5,151 nucleotides of DNA from an uncultured Syntrophobacterales bacterium (GTDB lineage: Bacteria > Desulfobacterota > Syntrophia > Syntrophales > UBA5619), in the NCBI GenBank assembly GCA_903903205.1, contig CAIUXU010000455.1, positions 1 to 5,151 of the forward strand, written 5' to 3'. Position 1 is the stretch's first letter. Every line of letters starts with the position of its first letter. Under the pieces are notes generated by a model. It saw only the letters and a list, made by a program, of their open reading frames with translations. It searched no databases and had not been told where the DNA came from. Positions 1 to 5,151 of this stretch are shown one piece after another. The position numbers and the translations under genes were made by a program.

Positions 1-52
1 CCTTTTCGATGACAGATGATTCTCTTTTCCGCGCCGGTGGCAAGGCCCTGTG

Positions 53-87
53 CCGGGAAGGGGCGAACGATTCCGGTTTTCTTTTTT
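53..87 (+). terminator. Possible Rho-independent terminator of an upstream gene
   Basis: CCGGGAA (53-59) can pair with TTCCGG (71-76) to give a six-base-pair stem with one bulged G (57) and an 11-nt loop. It is followed at once by a T-rich tract at 77-87 (ten T in eleven bases). Two reading frames entering from the left stop at 10-12 and 17-19, so an upstream + strand gene could end just before it. The stem is short and bulged, so this is tentative. If real, it separates the AOR operon from whatever lies upstream. Confidence 0.4.
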
Positions 88-105
88 CCGTAGCCGTAAC
101 AATTT

Positions 106-111
106 GGGAGG
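106..111 (+). promoter_or_regulatory. Ribosome binding site of the AOR gene
   Basis: GGGAGG lies six bases before the ATG at 118. It supports that start, as does the family-typical N-terminus (GYAGRFLRVDL) that begins within four residues of it. Confidence 0.8.
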
Positions 112-117
112 TGCAAC

Positions 118-1977
118 ATGGTCAATGGTTATGCCGGGCGTTTCCTGCGTGTGGACCTGAAGGACGGTCGCTGTTCTCCTTTCACGGTGGAAGAGGATTG
201 CTTGCGGAAGTTCATCGGGGGAAGCTCCCTCGGGGCGAAGCTCTTCCTGGACGGCTACCCGCTCGATGCCGACCCCCTCGCCCCTGAAAGCCCGCTGATG
301 GTGATGACGGGGCCGATGGTGGGAAGCGGTTTCCCCGGGACCTCCCGTTTCGCGGTCTGCGCCAAGTCTCCGCTCACGGGGATCTGGGGGGAGTCGGCCT
401 GTGGCGGAACCTTCGGGCCAGAGCTGAAGAAGGCGGGGTACGATGGAATCGTGATCACCGGCCGTGCGGAGAAGCCGGTCGTTCTTTCGATTGTGGAGGG
501 TGAAGCGAAGCTGACCGACGCCGACCGCCTCTGGGGGAAGGATGTTTACGAAACCGCGGATCTTCTCAAAGAGACCGACAAGAGGGCGCAAACGCTCGTC
601 ATCGGTCCTGCCGGAGAGAACCTTGTCCGGTTTGCCGCGATCGGAAACGACAAAGGCCACTTTGTCGGCCGAACGGGTCTCGGGGCCGTCATGGGGGCGA
701 AACGGCTGAAGGCGATCCTGGTCCGTGGCGAAGGCAAGCTGACAAAGGCCGATGAGGCCCGTTTCCGGGAGCTGCAAAAGGAGGCGATCCGTGAGGTCAA
801 GGATTCGGCGCTGGCCGGTTCTCTTCACGCGATGGGTTCCGATGCGAACATGGACCTTGGAATGATCAACGGGGATGTGCCGGTCAAGAACTGGTCTGTC
901 GGCGAAGATTTCGACCTCTCCTCCGCGCTCAGCGGTCCGACGCTTTCCGAAACCTACCTCACCCGCGCCCATGCCTGTGCCCACTGTCCGGTTGCCTGCA
1001 AGCGGGTTGTCAAGGTTCCGGACGGTCCGTTCCAAACGGAGGAGGGTCCGGGGCCAGAGTACGAGACCTGCGGCGTCTTCGGGACGATGATCATGAACCG
1101 GGATCTCGCGGGGGTGATCAAGGCAAATGAGATCTGCAACCGCCTCGGAATGGACACAATCAGTTGCGGGGCGGCGATCGCCTGGGCGATGGAGCTGTTT
1201 GAAAAAGGGACCCTGACCGTGAAGGAGACGGACGGCCTCGACCTTTCCTGGGGAAACATGGAGAGCGTGCTTGCGCTTCTTCCGCGGATCGCCCGGCGGG
1301 AGGGGTTCGGCGACCTGCTCGCGCAAGGGAGCCTTGCGGCCGCCCGGAAGATCGGCGAAGGGGCCGAGGACGCGGTCGTCCACGTCAAGGGGCTCGACCT
1401 CCCGATGCACGACCCGCGCGGCTTTCACGGAATGGGGCTTGCATACATGATGTCGAACCGGGGGGCCTGCCACCTTCAGCACGCCGTCCTTGCGACGGAG
1501 CAGGGAATGGCCTCCTGGCCGCAGCTCTTCCCGATGAAGGACGACTACCAGGGGACGACGAGCGAGGGGAAGGCGGAGCTCGTCTTCCACGCGGAGAACT
1601 ACGGCATTCTCGGCAATTCGCTTTCAATTTGCCACTACCTCACCGACTGCCTGAAACCGGAGACGATCCGGGACGCCTTCAACGCGATCACCGGCTTCGA
1701 CCTCGACTTCGACGGGCTCATGGCCTGCGGCGCCCGCGACTGGACGCTGAAGCGGGGGATCAACAACCTGCTCGGGGTGACGGAAAAGGACGACGTGCTT
1801 CCGAAGCGAATCATGACGCCGCTCAAGGAAGGGGCCGGCGCCGGTTCGGTTCCCGACGTCGAGAGGCTGAAGCGCGAGTACTACGCGCTCCGCGGGCTCG
1901 ATGAACGGGGCTTCCCGCGGGAGGAAAAACTCCGGGAGCTGGGCCTCGACGATCTCCGGAAGAGGCTCTATCCCTAA
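118..1977 (+). CDS. Aldehyde ferredoxin oxidoreductase family protein (tungsten/molybdenum pterin enzyme)
   Basis: This 619-residue protein has the full length of the AOR family (about 600-650 residues). These cytoplasmic enzymes interconvert aldehydes and carboxylates using a bis-pterin tungsten or molybdenum centre and a [4Fe-4S] cluster, usually with ferredoxin. The N-terminal pterin-binding domain covers about residues 4-205, opening with GYAGRFLRVDL and ending with GRTGLGAVMGAKRLKAI (184-200). The cluster ligands are visible as C287, C290 and C294 (CAHCPVAC) plus a distant C505 (SLSIC), spaced as in Pyrococcus AOR. GPEYE (312-316) and the CHLQH segment (451-455) are likely active-site regions. 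Asn (500) stands five residues before C505, where Pyrococcus AOR has a pterin-contacting Asp. The gene ends with tandem in-frame stops (TAA TGA). No AorA- or AorC-like electron-transfer subunit follows, so free ferredoxin is the likely partner. Family assignment is secure. The substrate is unknown, and a specialised relative such as a BamB-like reductase cannot be fully excluded. Confidence 0.95.
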   Translation: MVNGYAGRFLRVDLKDGRCSPFTVEEDCLRKFIGGSSLGAKLFLDGYPLDADPLAPESPLMVMTGPMVGSGFPGTSRFAVCAKSPLTGIWGESACGGTFGPELKKAGYDGIVITGRAEKPVVLSIVEGEAKLTDADRLWGKDVYETADLLKETDKRAQTLVIGPAGENLVRFAAIGNDKGHFVGRTGLGAVMGAKRLKAILVRGEGKLTKADEARFRELQKEAIREVKDSALAGSLHAMGSDANMDLGMINGDVPVKNWSVGEDFDLSSALSGPTLSETYLTRAHACAHCPVACKRVVKVPDGPFQTEEGPGPEYETCGVFGTMIMNRDLAGVIKANEICNRLGMDTISCGAAIAWAMELFEKGTLTVKETDGLDLSWGNMESVLALLPRIARREGFGDLLAQGSLAAARKIGEGAEDAVVHVKGLDLPMHDPRGFHGMGLAYMMSNRGACHLQHAVLATEQGMASWPQLFPMKDDYQGTTSEGKAELVFHAENYGILGNSLSICHYLTDCLKPETIRDAFNAITGFDLDFDGLMACGARDWTLKRGINNLLGVTEKDDVLPKRIMTPLKEGAGAGSVPDVERLKREYYALRGLDERGFPREEKLRELGLDDLRKRLYP

Positions 1978-1996
1978 TGACAAAAACACGTAAATC

Positions 1997-2003
1997 AAGG
2001 AGG
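1997..2003 (+). promoter_or_regulatory. Ribosome binding site of the first SCP2-like gene
   Basis: AAGGAGG, a near-perfect Shine-Dalgarno sequence, lies five bases before the ATG at 2009 in the 31-nt spacer after the AOR gene. It fixes the start and suggests strong translation. Confidence 0.85.
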
Positions 2004-2008
2004 AAAAG

Positions 2009-2434
2009 ATGGCAAAATACAATGCAATGACACAGGAGTGGCTCGACGCGTGGAAGGAGAAGATTGCAACGTCCAAGGAGTATCGGGAGATCGCAAAAAA
2101 CTGGGAGGGAAGTGTTGCGATCATCGTAAACCCCGATCCGGAGAAGGGGATTCCTGAACCGATTTATGTCTTCACGGATTACTGGCACGGCGACGTGCGG
2201 GATTTCCTCATCTGTGACAAGGCGAAGGCGGAGAGCGCCAATTTTGTCATGTCAGGCGATTTTGCCAGATGGAAACAGGTGGCGAAGAAGGAAGTCGATT
2301 CCACGAAGGCCCTGATGCAGGGAAAGCTGAAACTCAAGGGCGATCTGACCTATGTGGTCCGGAACATCAAGACCGTGAACAAGGTGATCGATCTGCTCTG
2401 TGAAATGGAGACCATCTGGCCGGACGAGGCTTGA
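2009..2434 (+). CDS. SCP2 sterol-carrier-domain protein
   Basis: This 141-residue soluble protein has no signal peptide or membrane segment. Its pattern matches single-domain SCP2 (sterol carrier protein 2) proteins: an N-terminal amphipathic helix rich in Trp and Lys (W11, W15), a strand at WEGSVAIIV (32-40), the segment ANFVMSGDFARWKQV (77-91), then a Met-Gln-GKLKLKGD turn (GKLKLKGD at 105-112) and a closing helix. SCP2 domains form a hydrophobic tunnel that binds lipids, fatty acyl-CoA or similar molecules. The gene sits 31 nt after the AOR gene and 34 nt before the alcohol dehydrogenase gene, so a role in holding a hydrophobic substrate or acyl intermediate for these enzymes is a reasonable inference, though no ligand can be read from the sequence. 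The fold assignment rests on motif recognition and is fairly sure; the function is not. Confidence 0.82.
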   Translation: MAKYNAMTQEWLDAWKEKIATSKEYREIAKNWEGSVAIIVNPDPEKGIPEPIYVFTDYWHGDVRDFLICDKAKAESANFVMSGDFARWKQVAKKEVDSTKALMQGKLKLKGDLTYVVRNIKTVNKVIDLLCEMETIWPDEA

Positions 2435-2456
2435 CGGGAGGGCGGCAAATCCGCCC

Positions 2457-2463
2457 AGGGAGG
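2457..2463 (+). promoter_or_regulatory. Ribosome binding site that sets the alcohol dehydrogenase start
   Basis: AGGGAGG lies five bases before the ATG at 2469. An upstream in-frame ATG at 2400 would add 23 residues of low-complexity, Arg/Pro-rich sequence and overlap the preceding gene by 35 nt. It has no comparable site and the added residues do not resemble the family, so 2469 is preferred. Confidence 0.85.
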
Positions 2464-2468
2464 CATTT

Positions 2469-3632
2469 ATGGCGTACGATCAGGATCTGGCGTTTGTCTA
2501 TTTTGGTCCGACAAAAATTGTCTTTGGCGCCGGCGCCGCGCGCGACGTCGATATGGAGATGGCCGGCCTCGGCTGCCGTCGGGCGCTGGTCGTGACCGAT
2601 CCGGGGGTGATGAAGGCAGGGTTGGTTGAGGGTGTTCTGAAGGCGCTCGGAGAGCGGTGCGCCGGCGTCTGGAGCGACGTGCCCCAGGACACGGGAATCG
2701 GCGTCGTGAACCGCGCCGCGGCTTTCGCCCGCGAAAAAGGGGCGGACTGTGTTGTCAGCGTCGGGGGCGGCAGCGTGATCGACACGGGAAAGGGGATCTG
2801 CATCCTGCTAACGGAGGGGGGCGGCCTCGAGAACTTTGAGGGAATCCAGCTTCTCACCCGGCCGCAGACGCCGCACATCGTCATCCCGACGACGGCAGGG
2901 ACGGGGAGCGAGGTGACCAGTATGGCGGTTATCCTCGATGAGCGGAAGGGGCAGAAGATCCTGATCGTCGAGCATTTCAACACGCCACGGATCGCCATTC
3001 TCGATCCGAAGATGACGGAGAAGCTTCCGCCGCTGCTCACGGTCTCGACAGGGATGGATGCGATGACACACGCCGTGGAGGCATTGCAGTCGATTCAGCG
3101 TGAACCGATTGCGGACGGGCTGGCGATGCAGGCGATCCGTTTGCTCCACCGTTGTCTTCCGGTCTGCGCACAGAACGGCGCGGATCTCGCGGCCCGCGGG
3201 CAGGTGCAGCTTGCCGCGACGATGGCTGGTTGGGCCTTCGGGAATGCGATGGTCGGCCTGGTTCATGCAATGGCCCACTCTCTTGGTGCGATTGCCCGTG
3301 TTCCCCACGGGATCGCAAACGGGATACTCCTCCCGCATGTCATGGCGTTCAACCGGGAAGAGGCCGCGGAGGGCTATGCGATGGTCGCCGAAGCCTTGGG
3401 GGTTCGCGAAAAAGGGATGGATGAGCTCGCGGCCGCGGGGGCGGCCATCATTGAAATGGGCGCCTTCCTCCGGCGGATCGGCCATCCGCTCCGTCTTTCG
3501 GAAACGGGAACAAAGGAGGAAGATTTGGTAAAGGCGGCGGCGCTCAGTCTCTCCGACGGAGCGATCGTTAACAACCCACGCATGGTTCTTGACGAGGAAG
3601 AGGTTCTCACCGTTTACCGGGCAGCGTTCTAA
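2469..3632 (+). CDS. Iron-containing (group III) alcohol dehydrogenase, NAD-dependent type
   Basis: This 387-residue protein has the normal length for the iron-dependent alcohol dehydrogenase family (FucO, butanol and 1,3-propanediol dehydrogenases), which interconverts primary alcohols and aldehydes with NAD(P)H in the cytoplasm. The N-terminal nucleotide-binding domain carries VVTDPG with D44 at the position of FucO Asp39, which favours NAD over NADP. It also has GGGSVIDTGK (99-108) and PTTAGTGSEV (140-149). The C-terminal helical domain keeps all four metal ligands at family spacing: D197 and H201 (GMDAMTHAVEA), H266 (LVHAMAH) and H280 (VPHG). H270 is also conserved. Nothing is truncated, so the enzyme should be active. 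It lies between two SCP2-like genes and downstream of an AOR, which suggests that it makes or consumes the aldehyde handled by the AOR. The exact alcohol cannot be named: many subfamilies look alike at this level. Confidence 0.95.
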   Translation: MAYDQDLAFVYFGPTKIVFGAGAARDVDMEMAGLGCRRALVVTDPGVMKAGLVEGVLKALGERCAGVWSDVPQDTGIGVVNRAAAFAREKGADCVVSVGGGSVIDTGKGICILLTEGGGLENFEGIQLLTRPQTPHIVIPTTAGTGSEVTSMAVILDERKGQKILIVEHFNTPRIAILDPKMTEKLPPLLTVSTGMDAMTHAVEALQSIQREPIADGLAMQAIRLLHRCLPVCAQNGADLAARGQVQLAATMAGWAFGNAMVGLVHAMAHSLGAIARVPHGIANGILLPHVMAFNREEAAEGYAMVAEALGVREKGMDELAAAGAAIIEMGAFLRRIGHPLRLSETGTKEEDLVKAAALSLSDGAIVNNPRMVLDEEEVLTVYRAAF

Positions 3633-3634
3633 GC

Positions 3635-3639
3635 GGAGG
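3635..3639 (+). promoter_or_regulatory. Ribosome binding site of the second SCP2-like gene
   Basis: GGAGG lies five bases before the ATG at 3645 and only two bases after the alcohol dehydrogenase stop codon. This indicates co-transcription and possibly translational coupling. Confidence 0.8.
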
Positions 3640-3644
3640 CCATC

Positions 3645-4064
3645 ATGGAAGAGGGATTCATCGAAAACCGGGCAACCTCGGTTCCGTTTGCCGGGATCCT
3701 GGCGGATCTGCTGACGGCGAACCTGACGCAACGCCCGGAAAAGCGGGCGGTCCATGACAACATGAGCGGGGCCGTCGCCATCGAGCTTGTTGACATCGAA
3801 ACAGTGGTGACTTTGCTCTTTGCGTCGGGAAAGCTTCGGATCGAAGAAGGGATCGTCGGTCGTCCGGAAATCGTGATCCGGACAACCTCCGATCTTGTGA
3901 TGGACTTGAACGCGCTCCGGATCGTCGGGGGACTCCCCTGGTATTTTGATGAGGCTGGCCGGCGGGTCTTGGCCCATCTCGTTTCCGGGCGGCTGAAAAT
4001 CAGGGGGCTTTTCACCCAGCCTGTCTTGCTTACACAGTTGACAAAGATCATGTCCGTCATGTAA
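3645..4064 (+). CDS. Divergent SCP2-like (sterol-carrier fold) protein
   Basis: This 139-residue soluble protein lacks a signal peptide. After an N-terminal helical stretch (about 12-40, including AGILADLLTANL) it shows the SCP2 layout: strands at GAVAIELVDIETVVTLLFASG (42-62), KLRIEEGIVGRPEIVIRTTSDLVMDL (63-88, where GRPEIVIRT recalls the family's central strand), then SGRLKIRGL (114-122) in place of the usual GKLKIxG, and a final helix. Its closest relatives are probably small bacterial proteins annotated as SCP2 or sterol-transfer domain. It is not a close copy of the SCP2 protein encoded at 2009-2434; only the overall pattern and the GxLKixG-type turn are shared. Its start lies 12 nt after the alcohol dehydrogenase stop, so it belongs to the same operon. 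A hydrophobic-ligand binding role is inferred from the fold. It could instead be an unrelated alpha/beta protein with a similar pattern. Confidence 0.68.
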   Translation: MEEGFIENRATSVPFAGILADLLTANLTQRPEKRAVHDNMSGAVAIELVDIETVVTLLFASGKLRIEEGIVGRPEIVIRTTSDLVMDLNALRIVGGLPWYFDEAGRRVLAHLVSGRLKIRGLFTQPVLLTQLTKIMSVM

Positions 4065-4167
4065 AGAGGGGGCACAACCAACAGGCGATCTCTCTTGCAG
4101 CAATGATGTTAAAACTGATAACAGGGATTCTTCAAGACGATAACGGGTAAAGAAAGGGTAACGCTTT
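4065..4167 (+). other. 103-nt spacer between the AOR cluster and the cytochrome gene
   Basis: This spacer is clearly richer in A/T than the genes before it. No stable hairpin with a T tract is visible, so there is no evident terminator after the second SCP2-like gene. A weak promoter-like pair is TTGCAG (4095-4100) and GATAAC (4117-4122) with 16 bases between; the match to consensus is poor. GATAAC occurs again at 4139-4144 and GGTAAC at 4157-4162. The cytochrome ribosome binding site appears to be AAAGGG (4153-4158), nine bases before the first ATG. Whether the cytochrome is read through from the operon or has its own promoter cannot be decided. Confidence 0.5.
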
Positions 4168-5151
4168 ATGATGGGCACGCAATTCAAAGGAATCAATAAA
4201 ATCGTAGCCTGGCTGTTTCCCATTGTTTTTTCCCTGATTTTTTCCTCCGCTGTGTTCGCAGCCACGGTTGATGACTGCATGCAGTGTCATTCGGATGAAA
4301 AGATGACCACGAAGCGAAAGGGGCAAACCGTTTCCCTTTACGTCGACTTGAAGAAATTTTCCCGCTCCGTTCACAAGCAGGCGGGGTGCGCCGGGTGTCA
4401 TTCGGATGCGGATGTAAAAGAGTTTCCCCATCCCGAAAAATTGGGATCCGTGCAATGCGGCAACTGCCATAGTGATCCGGACAAGGATTTCAAGACAAGC
4501 ATTCACGGCAAAGCGTTGGCGAAAAAGGAACCCTATGCCCCCACCTGTTCCGATTGTCACGGGAACCACTATATTCTGCCACAGAAGAACCCCAACTCCC
4601 TCACCTACAAAATGAATATTCCCGTTCTATGCGGGAAATGTCACCGGGAAGGCGCGCCCGTCGCCCGAACCTACGATATCCCGGAAAAGAATATCCTGGA
4701 CAACTATTCCCAGAGCATTCACGGGGTGGGTTTGTATAAGCGAGGGCTGATCGTCACCGCCACATGCAACGATTGCCACGGGAACCACCTCATTCTTCCC
4801 CATTTTGATGCGCGGGCGTCCACCTCTCCCTACAACATCGCGAAGACCTGTCAAGTGTGCCACACCAAGATCGAACAGGTCCATATGAGAGTGATTCGAG
4901 GCGAAATGTGGGAAGAAAAACCAGGGGCGATTCCCGCCTGCTCGGACTGCCATCTCTCCCACAAAATGCGCAAGGACAGCGTCGCAACGGGTCTGTCGGA
5001 TCGAGTTTGTTTGAAGTGCCACTCGAAGCAGACGGTTCATAAGGTTGCTACGGACGGGAAGAAAATTTCCATGCATGTGGATGATGCTGAATTGCAGAAT
5101 TCCGCCCACAAAAATATCCCCTGTGTCAAATGCCACGTGGATATCAACCCC
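4168..5151 (+). CDS. Secreted multihaem c-type cytochrome, at least ten haems (3' end cut off)
   Basis: 328 codons are present with no stop before the window edge, so the protein is partial. Residues 1-31 form a signal peptide: a Lys-containing start, a hydrophobic core (12-30) and a likely cut after VFA (31). The mature part has ten CXXCH haem-binding motifs, with first Cys at 37, 74, 97, 127, 155, 200, 228, 258, 281 and 319. Extra histidines such as H69, H113, H134, H185, H207 and H314 could be axial ligands, as in bis-His cytochromes. The protein should act in electron transfer in the periplasm or at the cell surface. Internal repeats show that it is modular. Two adjacent ATGs begin it (4168 and 4171); the first is better spaced from AAAGGG. 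Codon use looks less GC-biased than in the four genes before it. A membrane cytochrome b domain after the haem region, as in CbcL-type proteins, is possible but lies outside the window. Confidence 0.93.
   Translation, partial: MMGTQFKGINKIVAWLFPIVFSLIFSSAVFAATVDDCMQCHSDEKMTTKRKGQTVSLYVDLKKFSRSVHKQAGCAGCHSDADVKEFPHPEKLGSVQCGNCHSDPDKDFKTSIHGKALAKKEPYAPTCSDCHGNHYILPQKNPNSLTYKMNIPVLCGKCHREGAPVARTYDIPEKNILDNYSQSIHGVGLYKRGLIVTATCNDCHGNHLILPHFDARASTSPYNIAKTCQVCHTKIEQVHMRVIRGEMWEEKPGAIPACSDCHLSHKMRKDSVATGLSDRVCLKCHSKQTVHKVATDGKKISMHVDDAELQNSAHKNIPCVKCHVDINP
4276..4401 (+). repeat. Cytochrome two-haem module, copy A
   Basis: This encodes residues 37-78 of the cytochrome: haem 1 (CMQCH), a linker with GQTVSLYVD, then SVHK and haem 2 (CAGCH). 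The same order recurs at residues 281-323. From G52 to H78 the two copies align without a gap at an offset of 245 residues, sharing G, S, VD, S, HK and CxxCH at matching positions. Confidence 0.75.
4498..4644 (+). repeat. Cytochrome SIHG/CHGNH module, copy 1
   Basis: This encodes residues 111-159: SIHG, then CSDCHGNHYILP, then NI and CGKCH. It matches residues 183-232 with a 72-73 residue offset. The DNA over the CHGNH motif is also nearly identical (4552-4569 against 4771-4788, 17 of 18 bases). Confidence 0.75.
4714..4863 (+). repeat. Cytochrome SIHG/CHGNH module, copy 2
   Basis: This encodes residues 183-232: SIHG, then CNDCHGNHLILP, then NI and CQVCH. It is the second copy of the module at 4498-4644, one residue longer between SIHG and the first CXXCH. 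Confidence 0.75.
5008..5136 (+). repeat. Cytochrome two-haem module, copy B
   Basis: This encodes residues 281-323: haem 9 (CLKCH), a linker with GKKISMHVD, then SAHK and haem 10 (CVKCH). It is the counterpart of the module at 4276-4401, with one extra residue in the first linker. It sits at the very end of the visible sequence, so further repeated modules may follow. Confidence 0.75.

Noticed and set aside
38..53. Sigma-54-like promoter (TGGCAA then a GC) upstream of the AOR gene
   Set aside because: There are 11 rather than 10 bases between the GG and GC elements, and the second half reads TGTGC instead of TTGC, so the strict spacing rule is broken.
78..103. Possible -10 element (TAACAAT at 97-103) before the AOR gene
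   Set aside because: Transcription would begin within or next to the ribosome binding site, and no -35 element is visible at proper spacing.
9..287. Open frame of 92 residues overlapping the start of the AOR gene
   Set aside because: Most of it lies over the AOR coding region in another frame, it has no ribosome binding site, and its product is Arg/Pro/Gly-rich without any recognisable pattern.
4064..4096. Hairpin AAGAG/CTCTT after the second SCP2-like gene as a terminator
   Set aside because: The stem is only five base pairs with a 23-nt loop and no T tract follows.
2808..4280. Long minus-strand open frame (490 residues) opposite the alcohol dehydrogenase, second SCP2-like gene and spacer
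   Set aside because: It runs antisense to two well-supported genes, has no family-like motif, and is rich in His, Arg, Pro and Asp as expected from the reverse complement of GC-rich coding sequence. The sense-strand products have intact catalytic motifs.
4627..5136. Minus-strand open frame opposite the cytochrome
   Set aside because: The sense strand carries a signal peptide and ten CXXCH motifs. The antisense product has no recognisable features.

Overview
This GC-rich window looks like chromosomal DNA of an anaerobic bacterium. A tungsten/molybdenum-type aldehyde ferredoxin oxidoreductase (AOR) next to a secreted multihaem c-type cytochrome fits Desulfobacterota in the broad sense (Geobacter/Desulfuromonas- or Syntrophus-like). 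That assignment is inferred from gene content only; there is no rRNA or marker gene here.

All five recognisable genes lie on the + strand. Positions 1-117 hold no convincing gene. They contain in-frame stops that could end an upstream gene (TGA at 10-12 or 17-19), a terminator-like hairpin with a T tract (53-87), and the ribosome binding site of the first gene. A tight four-gene cluster follows: an AOR-family oxidoreductase (118-1977), a small SCP2-type lipid-carrier-like protein (2009-2434), an iron-dependent group III alcohol dehydrogenase (2469-3632), and a second, divergent SCP2-like protein (3645-4064). Gaps within the cluster are 31, 34 and 12 nt, and each gene has a clear Shine-Dalgarno sequence, so it reads as one operon. 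A 103-nt spacer (4065-4167) then leads to a secreted cytochrome with at least ten CXXCH haem motifs (4168 to the window edge), which is cut off at its 3' end.

The simplest reading is a two-step alcohol/aldehyde/carboxylate pathway. The dehydrogenase interconverts an alcohol and an aldehyde with NAD(H), and the AOR interconverts the aldehyde and the acid with ferredoxin. The two SCP2-fold proteins may bind or present a hydrophobic substrate or acyl intermediate. The cytochrome may carry electrons in the periplasm or beyond, but its link to the cluster rests only on position and orientation.

The most notable points are the bracketing of an AOR/alcohol dehydrogenase pair with two different SCP2-like proteins, and the modular duplication inside the cytochrome. 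The N-terminal two-haem module of the cytochrome recurs 244-245 residues later, just before the window ends, which predicts a much larger protein.
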